From the NCBI RefSeq assembly GCF_032854445.1, contig NC_088300.1, positions 26,331,608-26,395,607 on the forward strand: a stretch of 64,000 nt of DNA, in the 5' to 3' direction. The position numbers and the translations under genes are program-made. Below the pieces are notes generated by a model. It worked only from the letters and a program-made list of their open reading frames with translations, was not told the origin of the DNA and searched no databases. The stretch's first letter is position 1. The number at the start of each line of letters is the position of its first letter. Shown here piece after piece: positions 23,856-32,707 of this stretch. Source of the DNA: Liolophura sinensis. Its lineage: Eukaryota; Mollusca; Polyplacophora; Chitonida; Chitonidae.

Positions 23856-26800
23856 ATGGATGACCATCAAAGTTTAACGTTGACTGGCTTTGTTTTGCTG
23901 CTATGCTTATGTAAACATATATACTGCCACCACCCATGTGCTGTAAATGATCAGTGCTCGTGTGTGACAAAAGGAGACGCCACCGACATGTACTGCGAAC
24001 TAACAGTGTCATTTCTTGAAATCCACGGCAACTTTACCGCCATTCAGACGCTGACTTTAACTTCAGGACCTGGCGTATTCCAAGCTGGGTCGAACTTCAC
24101 ATTCTTACAAGTTCGCCATCTCGTCATCACCGGTGTGTCCATTGCTGATTTGGACTGTAATATGCTAAAAGGCCTAACGGGTCTAGAATCAGTGACTATA
24201 CAATATACAAAACTGTCGGCGATACCGAAATGTGCTCTGTTACAGGCCGACAACATCACTTCGCTCAGTCTAAATCATAACTCCGTCCAAAAGCTGCATA
24301 GGCGGGCTTTCTCGGATGTTCCAACTGTTAGGCACTTAAACCTGACAGGAAACTGTCTTGTCGGACTTCAGAATGACACTTTGGAAGGAATTCAAAGGCT
24401 GGAAGTCTTGGACCTCTCAGATAACTGTATTCCCGGGAAATTTAATTCCGCTGCATTTTCCACTCAACAGAACCTTAAATGGCTAAGCCTTGCAAAAAAC
24501 AAGATTTCAGCGATACCTGAAGACCTATGGAGATACCTACCACAGCTAGAATTTGTAGATCTGAGCGAAAATGAACTATTTCATTTCGACAGCATGTTGT
24601 TTTATCCCCAAAGCACTTTTGTTATCAACTTGTCCAAAAATATGTTACAAAGTCTTCGTAATCTTCGAGTGGAATTCCAACGTCAACACAATGGATTTGC
24701 CAATTTGGCTTTATACGTGGATGCTTCTGGAAACAGTCTGACGCAGTTTGACGGAGTGGCTGTTGATGGACCTCAACAATGTGAACTCCATGTGGACATC
24801 AAAGCTGACGATAATGAAATTCCTGTGTTTGACTGGGACCCAGTGATTGGAACAGCCTGTGGGGACAACATACAGCTTCATCTTTCCATGGCCCGTAACA
24901 AGCTTGCTCAGTTTCCTCCTTGTCATTTGTCCCTTCTACACAGATTCCACTTCCAGCTGCTAAATATGTCCGGTAACTCCATAGAGGGAAAGGTGAACCA
25001 ATTATGTGGGGCTTCTGAGGTAAAAACGCTTGACTTGTCCAACAACAAGCTTTCTGAAATTGGCAAAATTGTTTCACTAGGTGGAAAATTGGAAAATCTA
25101 ATGCTGGCAGGAAATAAAATCGCACACATTGGTGAAAATGACTTTGAGGATATCAAATCAAACCTACAGGTAATCAATTTGACAAACAATTCGATCACCT
25201 CGATAACAGAGGCTATGAATCACTGTCCAAAGGCAGCCAGTATATATTTGGCACGTAATCCTTTAGACTGTGTGGTAAATAAAACTCATATTGGTGACTA
25301 CAGTAATCTTTGCGATTTCATGGACACTCTTGACGATGCCAGATGCTTATATCCTCCAAATCTACGAGCTATCCAGGTTCGGTGTGCACTGGGAGAAAAT
25401 TGCTCATCTGCGGATTTGGGTCGGTGTAGAAACGATTCATATGTAGAAGTTGATTTAAAAGCCCATCCAAACGATCGCGGCTTGAATCTTCATTGGAATT
25501 TAATTGGTCCTGGGCAGGAAAATGTAAGTCAATTCTTAATATCGGTGATTCGTCTCAGGGACAATGTCATTGTAACAAATGTATTTGTTCACAGACTTGA
25601 GCGGGACCATACTGTCTCAACTTTACATTCCGGTGAACAGTATAAGGTGTGTATCACAGTTTTCGTCAACATCGTGACATCAAAAAGATGTGTGGAAACG
25701 ATTGGGATTACATCCCCGCCACCTCCGGAGAACATTCAGCTGTGGATAATTGTGGCTATTGTTGTGTTGGGGACAATTATCGTAATCCTTGTGGTTGTAT
25801 TAAGTGTTTATGCGATGCGTCGATATCGAAATTCTCGACGGAACAGGCATCGGACTTTTCCAAAAGAACTAGACCAGTTTCCGCCAGGAAATGGAACCAT
25901 GGGCAGCACAAAAAGCAACGACTCACACCACACCGAAGTTGTTTATGCCGGATACACTCAAGGACCCAGCTGCTTGGACCATACACTTCAAACCAAAAGG
26001 AAACAAACGATTGGACATAAAAACAATAGCGAGGAAAACTCAACACACCAATACCCAGCTCTTCCCGAGTCGGGCAAGGTAGATAATGAAACTTCGGTTT
26101 ATGAGGTTCAGACACACGAAGACAAGTCTGCATTATGTGTCCAGCCTGCTGGTATTTGTACTGCCACAGAAGTCGGTGATGCTGCATCTGATGTGGTAAG
26201 TCCTTGCTCTGTGTCAAACGATGATATTGTGATGAATACAGTACTTTGTATGGGAAACAGACATGGCTACATTACCCCATCGTTCATACTGGCGCCCTGT
26301 ACCGATCCACAACATGAACCTAAATTACCGCAACATTTATCAGAAAAGGATTGTGAAATTGACGCCGAAAATCCAAATAGCCCAACGAGTAGCCTCTTTG
26401 GGTCGTCCGATGAGACCATGTCGACATTAAAACGATCAAATGATCAACCATTTTGTGCAGACATATCTGACCCACTCCGATCACAGAATCAGGTAGAAAG
26501 CCTTCATGACAGAAAGACCCTTCTGAGTGAACAAGAAGCTGTCGCATTTTACTGTCCAGAAAATGATGTGTACGGCATATCAGGTGTTCAAAACAGGAAT
26601 TCATCACAAACAGCTGGCGATACCTTCCGTTCTCTAGGAGACAATGACAATGCGATATATCTTTGCTCAATGACATTTGCGTATGAGGACATGGCTCTGC
26701 ATAGTCCTCGTCTCAACAACAAGTCGGTCTACCACAACATGCCTAACTGTAATAGTACAGGCGTTCCTAGCATCCAGGAAGTAATGCCGAAAGGGAACAG

Positions 26801-27407
26801 AGATTTAGAATGTGTTACAGAAACACATGTGGAGGAGTCGAAAAAAATCTGTCAGGATATATCTGAGATCGGCTCTACTATAGAGCTGTCGGAAATTGAC
26901 TCTAGTACGAGCTGCCATGTGGATGTGCCGAAGCACAGATGTCATGTTGCTCCTGCTTCTAACCCTAGGGTAGAGGAAACAGGAAACAACTCTGAAGACA
27001 CCCCTGTTGCTTGCACAGGTTTAAAAGTGCAGAGGAGCAATCGTAGTGTTGAATCTGTTTCCAACCCTTACGTAGAGGAACCAGAAACTATTGGTAACTT
27101 TGTGGTTGTTGCCTGCCCTCGAGCAGAACCAGAGAACACTTCTATTGTTCCACCTGTTATTCTAACGAAACAAAAGACTACACTTCAGGAAGAGAAACTG
27201 GGAGCCAGCTGTAAGCGTCAGTTTGACACTGGTTGTCGAATAGAAGACCTCAATTGTGATGAATTGTCCGTTGAAAGCACCCATCAAAGCGTGTTACATA
27301 CTCTTACACATGGATTAAGTTTTCAGAATGATTCATCTGGAGAGTCTTCCGGTTTCGTCAGTGACACTGGATTCATTAATCATGGGCATATACAAAGTGA
27401 CGCTTAG
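23856..27407 (+). CDS. LRR transmembrane receptor 1
   Basis: A single-exon frame encodes 1183 residues of a type I membrane receptor. It has a signal peptide (residues 1 to about 24), a Cys-rich N-cap (CAVNDQCSC...C) and roughly a dozen leucine-rich repeats to about residue 470. The Cys-rich C-cap includes NPLDC, LCDFMDTLDDARC and GENC. A fibronectin-III-like segment lies at about 525-620, followed by a Pro run (PPPPENIQ) and one membrane span at about 630-652. The tail of about 530 residues is Ser/Asn-rich and has no TIR or kinase domain. Tyrosine motifs in the tail include VYHNM (Y959), SVYEV and a C-terminal box ESSGFVSDTG. The architecture suggests an adhesion or recognition receptor; the ligand is unknown. 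It is the tandem paralog of the gene at 32708. There is no sign of interruption. Confidence 0.9.
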   Translation: MDDHQSLTLTGFVLLLCLCKHIYCHHPCAVNDQCSCVTKGDATDMYCELTVSFLEIHGNFTAIQTLTLTSGPGVFQAGSNFTFLQVRHLVITGVSIADLDCNMLKGLTGLESVTIQYTKLSAIPKCALLQADNITSLSLNHNSVQKLHRRAFSDVPTVRHLNLTGNCLVGLQNDTLEGIQRLEVLDLSDNCIPGKFNSAAFSTQQNLKWLSLAKNKISAIPEDLWRYLPQLEFVDLSENELFHFDSMLFYPQSTFVINLSKNMLQSLRNLRVEFQRQHNGFANLALYVDASGNSLTQFDGVAVDGPQQCELHVDIKADDNEIPVFDWDPVIGTACGDNIQLHLSMARNKLAQFPPCHLSLLHRFHFQLLNMSGNSIEGKVNQLCGASEVKTLDLSNNKLSEIGKIVSLGGKLENLMLAGNKIAHIGENDFEDIKSNLQVINLTNNSITSITEAMNHCPKAASIYLARNPLDCVVNKTHIGDYSNLCDFMDTLDDARCLYPPNLRAIQVRCALGENCSSADLGRCRNDSYVEVDLKAHPNDRGLNLHWNLIGPGQENVSQFLISVIRLRDNVIVTNVFVHRLERDHTVSTLHSGEQYKVCITVFVNIVTSKRCVETIGITSPPPPENIQLWIIVAIVVLGTIIVILVVVLSVYAMRRYRNSRRNRHRTFPKELDQFPPGNGTMGSTKSNDSHHTEVVYAGYTQGPSCLDHTLQTKRKQTIGHKNNSEENSTHQYPALPESGKVDNETSVYEVQTHEDKSALCVQPAGICTATEVGDAASDVVSPCSVSNDDIVMNTVLCMGNRHGYITPSFILAPCTDPQHEPKLPQHLSEKDCEIDAENPNSPTSSLFGSSDETMSTLKRSNDQPFCADISDPLRSQNQVESLHDRKTLLSEQEAVAFYCPENDVYGISGVQNRNSSQTAGDTFRSLGDNDNAIYLCSMTFAYEDMALHSPRLNNKSVYHNMPNCNSTGVPSIQEVMPKGNRDLECVTETHVEESKKICQDISEIGSTIELSEIDSSTSCHVDVPKHRCHVAPASNPRVEETGNNSEDTPVACTGLKVQRSNRSVESVSNPYVEEPETIGNFVVVACPRAEPENTSIVPPVILTKQKTTLQEEKLGASCKRQFDTGCRIEDLNCDELSVESTHQSVLHTLTHGLSFQNDSSGESSGFVSDTGFINHGHIQSDA

Positions 27408-27445
27408 ATTGCTGTCCGGATAGGAAAACTGGTCGTACATTTAAA

Positions 27446-27451
27446 ATTAAA
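27446..27451 (+). terminator. Possible polyadenylation signal of LRR receptor 1
   Basis: ATTAAA, a common variant signal, lies 39 bases after the stop codon. No better AATAAA is near it. Confidence 0.35.
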
Positions 27452-27549
27452 ACCGACATTAGAAAAGACTTTGTCGATCGCATTAGCGAGGACCTACGAG
27501 ATAACAATCATTTACAGTTGGTGTGTGAGGCAGATTCATCTCAGCATTT

Positions 27550-28305
27550 TGCATCCTTACATATTCATACTCTTGCTCAATTCAACATTTTCATACACTC
27601 GCGCAAATCTACATATCCATACACTCGCGTACACTCACATACCCATACATTCGCACACGCCTACATATACATACACTCGCGTACACCCACATATCCATAC
27701 ACTCGCGCACACCCACAAATCCATACACTCGCGTACACCTACATATCCATATACTGGTGGACATCTAAAATATTAATCGCGCACACCTACATACCCATAC
27801 ATTCGCGCACACCCACATATTCATACACTTGCGCACACCCACATATTCATACACTCGCGCACACCCCATATCCATACACTCGCGCACACCTACACATCCA
27901 TACACTCGCGCACATCTACATATTCATACACTCACGCAAATCTAGATATCCCTACACTCGTGGACGCCCACATATTCATACACTTGCTCACACCTACATA
28001 CCCATACACTCGCGCACACCTACATATTCATACACTCGCGGAGATCTAAAATATCCATACACTAGCGCACACCTACATATTCATACAGCGGTACACACCT
28101 TCATACCAATACACTCGTGCACACCCACATATTCATACACACGGACATACCTACATACCCATACACTTGCGCACAACCACATTTTCATACACTCGCGCAC
28201 ACCTACATATAGATACACTCGCGCACACCCACATATTCATACACTCGCGCACACCCACATACCCATACACTCGCGCACACCCACATATTCATACCTACGG
28301 GACAA
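27550..28305. repeat. 26-bp minisatellite downstream of LRR receptor 1
   Basis: Imperfect tandem units of about 26 bases read like CACACCCACATATTCATACA plus CTCGCG. The 26-base spacing is regular near the right end, with drift and partial units elsewhere. The array begins about 140 bases after the receptor's stop codon, so it may be transcribed in a long 3' UTR. It happens to lack stop codons over about 850 bases in one frame, but the repetitive His/Thr/Tyr product is not credible as a gene. Confidence 0.85.
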
Positions 28306-28309
28306 TGGT

Positions 28310-30060
28310 GTACATCTTTTAAGGACATTTATTTACGAACATTCGCCTTGTAAGGGGATATAAGTGCTTAACAGAATCCTTTGTATCGCGTACACTGTTG
28401 ATAAACCTATTTCTAACGTCTGAATGCTACACAACTCTGAGTTTTATTATTCATTACCTACGTAAACCGTATATGAACACGTCTTCACTCTTAACTGACT
28501 CACTCTTAACTCTTAATGCAAACTGCATTGCATTAAACACACTGGTGTATCTGTCCTTGACAATCGACCTCATTTCACCAAGACGTCTGTGACAGAGGGC
28601 AAGCCTGACTGGTCTGATATGTTGTCATAATGAGTTGTTTCATCTTCACTTTAGAGGTGTACGGGTGTGCGGCTTCCAATCGGTCTGTACACTCGATTTT
28701 AGCATTCTCTTCAGAACAAATGTTTAACAACATGACAATGGTACAGTCGTGGTTGGAGTGTTGTTTGTATGTCAAGACAAAAAAATGTATAACGGTAACC
28801 TGCTTCATGGCATTTGGTAGAGTTGGTGAAAATATATTTCTTCCTGCCAGTATTATATAGAAAGAGTTACAACATTGTCACTATATTCATTGCAATCTTA
28901 GAGTTTTATATATTAAGTGAGCAGTGAGCAGCAAAGTAGAAAACTGAATTAATTATGCTCACCTCAGAACGATCTTTTGTGTATTAAACACTACAAAATT
29001 CATCAGGAATCAGACTTGATTGATTTTGAAATGTTATATGTTTTGAACATATTACAAGGTGTACACTATTTGTGGCTGAAATTAACAGTCTTTACTGTCA
29101 CTGTTTCATAAATTGCACTTTTTGACTGCATAAATGACACAAAAATTCTATGAATAATAATTAAATGTGAAGTTCCTTACAGTGATATAGGAGGCCAAGG
29201 TTAAAATCGCAATAACAGCGATAGCCGTTAATCGCTCCACAGAACATATAACTGTTAAGCTAACTTCACTTCACTCTCAAAGAACGATAAATTATTTCAA
29301 ATCAGCGCGTTAAACTATTTACACATAAGTGATGTGTACGTAAGCATAGCGACATTTACCCAACGAAAAGGCTTTTGTTCATATTTATTTATTTGTTTAC
29401 TTATTTGGTGTTTTACGCCGTACTCAAGAATATATCACTTCTGCGACGGCGGCCAGGAGGAAACGGGCAGAGCCCGGGGTAAACCCACGACCATCCGCAG
29501 GTTGCTGGAAGACCTTCCCATTTGCGGCCTCAGAAGAAGCGAGCATGAGCTGGACTTGAACTCACAGCGACTGCATTGACTTCTGGGTCATTGCGTCGCG
29601 CTGGAACACATAACCGCCGTAAAAATGTACAAGCGAGGTTTTAACTGAACGCACTCGTTGTATATTATTGCCAGTTGTATTATCTGTCTTTTTTGTTCAC
29701 ATATATGTGTTGAACTTATTCAAGCGTCTTCGTGTTTCTTTATTTGATCTTTTGTAAGGCCTATCGCTGATCCCTGAGAGTTGAGCAAGCTAGTCGTTTC
29801 GCATCTTTACTCTCCGATAGTGGTACCCTTACACACCTTATAAACTCCAACATGAATTCGGCCGAGTGTATTCACGCTACCAAGAGTATTCTATAATAAA
29901 ACCAATACCTTTGTGCCAAATTTGATTTACTGTTGCATCCATCCTCGAAAATTGACTTTTTTTTACCAAAAAGTCAGTTAAATGGATGGCATGACATCGG
30001 TTGCAAGTTGTAATGGTCCTTGCTTAGTTATCATAGTACCATGTATAGTTACTCATGGGG
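28310..30060. other. Intergenic region between the LRR paralogs
   Basis: No exon is recognised. It contains one SINE-A copy at 29382-29609 and a short imperfect inverted repeat at about 29955-29975 (GACTTTTTTTTACC against AAAAAGTC). Confidence 0.5.
29382..29609 (-). mobile_element. SINE-A copy
   Basis: In minus orientation it has a reversed (AAAT)-type tail (TTTATTTATTTG) and then 'ggtgttttacgccgtactcaag', 'gcgacggcggccagg', 'aaacccacgaccatccgcagg' and 'gagctggacttgaactcac'. It breaks off within the tRNA head (TTGCGTCGCGCTGG). It is moderately diverged. Confidence 0.75.
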
Positions 30061-30065
30061 ACTTT

Positions 30066-30585
30066 TTAAGGGGAATTACCTGCAAATTTTACATGCTCTG
30101 AAACTGAAAATACACCGGTTCAATAATTATATATTTTCTACACACTAAAGACTTGGAAGAGAACCCATGTACCCTAGTGATACATTGTCTCTCTTCAGAC
30201 CATTAGCTCTTGACAAATGATGTAATAATTTACATCATTTTTAAGGGGAATTACCTGCAAATTTTACATGCTCTGAAACTGAAAATACACCGGTTCAATA
30301 ATTATATATTTTCTACACACTAAAGACTTGGAAGAGAACCCATGTACCCTAGTGATACATTGTCTCTCTTCAGACCATTAGCTCTTGACAAATGATGTAA
30401 TAATTTACATCATTTTTAAGGGGAATTACCTGCAAATTTTTCATGCTCTGAAACTGAAAATACACCGGCTCAATAATTATATATTTTCTACACACTAAAG
30501 ACTTGGAAGAGAACCCATGTACCCTAGTGATACATTGTCTCTCTTCAGACCATTAGCTCTTGACAAATGATGTAATAATTTACAG
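30066..30585. repeat. 175-bp tandem repeat, three copies
   Basis: Three head-to-tail copies of a 175-base unit start at about 30066, 30241 and 30416, each beginning TTTTAAGGGGAATTACC and ending near AATAATTTACATCA. They are almost identical; by eye only a couple of single-base changes mark the third copy (ACATGC to TCATGC, CGGTTC to CGGCTC). There is no coding capacity. Such similarity points to a very recent expansion or to an assembly duplication. Confidence 0.95.
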
Positions 30586-30929
30586 CACAGAGAATAAAAC
30601 CAGACTAGAGACGACGGTGCGATATTTAGCAAATGGTCTCATATCTTGTCAATTTACTTCAGTTCTGCTCATGTAAATGGTTTTGAAAAAAGTGTAGTAA
30701 TGATATTTGCAGTTTATTAGACGTCAGTGAGCTATAAATACTCAAAACGCTATCTTGCCATCTCATTTACCATAGAGTAACGTTAGCACAATGTCCGTGT
30801 TCGAAAACACCTTCTGCTGAATCCGTTGCGGCCTAACGTCAGGAAGTTGGTCTAGTACATGGCGAGGTGGTGTGGTTTCCTCTGATATTTGTCCGCTTTC
30901 ACAGAATAATAACAACACATTGCACAGAA

Positions 30930-31046
30930 GTCCTATGGTCGTGGGTTTCTCCCTGGCCCGGTTTCCTCCCACCATCATGCTGGCCGCCGTCGTATAAGTT
31001 GAATATTCTGGAGTACGGCGTAAAACACCAACCGAATAAAATAAAT
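30930..31046 (+). mobile_element. SINE-A 3' portion
   Basis: It contains 'ggtcgtgggtttctccctgg', 'cccggtttcctcccacc', 'atgctggccgccgtcgtata' and 'gagtacggcgtaaaacacca', with an AAT-rich tail. The preceding 150 bases are only vaguely head-like. Confidence 0.7.
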
Positions 31047-31174
31047 CGTGTAACCAAGTCATTATTCACCAATCGATGCTGTTGAAGACCTAGCTATAAC
31101 AGAATGACCATCCACCAGAATTAAGAGAGCATGGTTTTGGAGATCAGTGTGTTTAATATAAATCATTCATTGGC

Positions 31175-31930
31175 ATGTTAGTACCACACAGAATGACAGG
31201 GATCATAATTAAGCATTGTTCAGCTATCCTAGTACCACACAGAATGACAGGGATCATAATTAAGCATTGTTCAGCTATCCTAGTACCACACAGAATGACA
31301 GGGATCATAATTAAGCATTGTTCAGCCATCCTAGTACCACACAGAATGACAGGGATCATAATTAAGCATTGTTCAGCCATCCTAGTACCACACTGAATGA
31401 CAGGGATCATAATTAAGCATTGTTCAACTATCCTAGTACCACACTGAAGGACAGGGATCATAATTAAGCATTGTTCAGCTAGTACCACACTGAATGACAG
31501 GGATCATAATTAAGCATTGTTCAACTATCCTAGTACCACACTGAATGACAGGGATCATAATTAAGCATTGTTCAGCTATCCTAGTACCACACAGAATGAC
31601 AGGGATCATAATTAAGCATTGTTCAGCCATCCTAGTACCACACTGAATGACAGGGATCATAATTAAGCATTGTTCAACTATCCTAGTACCACACTGAATG
31701 ACAGGGATCATAATTAAGCATTGTTCAGCTAGTACCACACTGAATGACAGGGATCATAATTAAGCATTGTTCAACTATCCTAGTACCACACTGAATGACA
31801 GGGATCATAATTAAGCATTGTTCAGCTATCCTAGTACCACACAGAATGACAGGGATCATAATTAAGCATTGTTCAACTATCCTAGTACCACACTGAATGA
31901 CAGGGATAATAATGAAGCATTGTTCATGTA
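31175..31930. repeat. 51-bp minisatellite with higher-order structure
   Basis: About fifteen units of 51 bases begin AGTACCACAC(A/T)GAATGACAGG and end ATTGTTCA(G/A)C(T/C)ATCCT. Two units are 46 bases long, lacking ATCCT; the following units start at 31481 and 31731, exactly 250 bases apart. Units 4-8 and 9-13 carry the same order of variants, so a five-unit block has itself been duplicated. Since 51 is 17 codons, both strands show long artefactual open frames. The array ends about 780 bases upstream of LRR receptor 2. Confidence 0.95.
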
Positions 31931-32707
31931 TTCACAATATTTTCACTCCTTCATAGTCTAACCAGCACTGACTGAAGCTGTTTCAAGACCCACTTCTCTG
32001 ATTTGTTGTTGGAACGAATGGTAACAGGGAATCGCCGGAATGGCCTTTTTGGGTTAGTTACAAAATACAGCCGCTTAATAATCAGGCCCCAGGTTTACAT
32101 CTGGAGGAAATGGCAATCACTTTCTCAGATTGGCTGTTAACAAATTACAATATCTTGTCCCAAAAGCAATGGCGCTATTCAGACAACACAACTGTATTGA
32201 CTCTTGTTAGGAAGACTTACAAGTAGATATGTGGCGAATAGGTTATCATGAAGTCAGGTGACAAATTAGAATGGACTGTGTAAGAGGCGGTACATCCAAG
32301 TAGATACACGCATGTGGTTATTGTGAAGACAAATGACGAGGTGTACATATATATACGTACATATATATATATAGTCTCGGCCTATAATCATATACTTTAC
32401 ATATATCTCACAAAAGGCGTTCCGTAAACGATTGCATAAGTACCTTGGTTCTAAAAGAGGTAAACATTGACATATTCACTGCTATTTACAATATTCCCGA
32501 ACAAATACATTACGACAAAAGCCTTACCCCCAGCTCTAAGAATATCAGCTTTCATGTACACATCAGTCTTTATTCATCTGTGAAGAATACCCTAGATTCT
32601 TGTGACAAATAAGCCACGGCGACTTCTCTAATAACATATAGCAGTCAGGTGGTGAAATCGCTCACACTGTTTATCAGAGCTTTGTAAGAAAGACACGCAC
32701 TGACAGA

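Noticed and set aside
25800-27407. TIR or kinase domain in the LRR receptor tails (Toll-like receptor)
   Set aside because: No TIR boxes, no kinase motifs; the tails are Ser/Asn-rich and look disordered.
27518-28363. Long open frame of 281 codons in the 26-bp array
   Set aside because: Produced by a stop-free tandem repeat. It shows no domain and no complexity.
31153-31738. Regular 51-bp repeats resembling a CRISPR array or a repeat protein
   Set aside because: The units are head to tail with no unique spacers, in a eukaryotic genome. The open frames exist on both strands because 51 is divisible by three.
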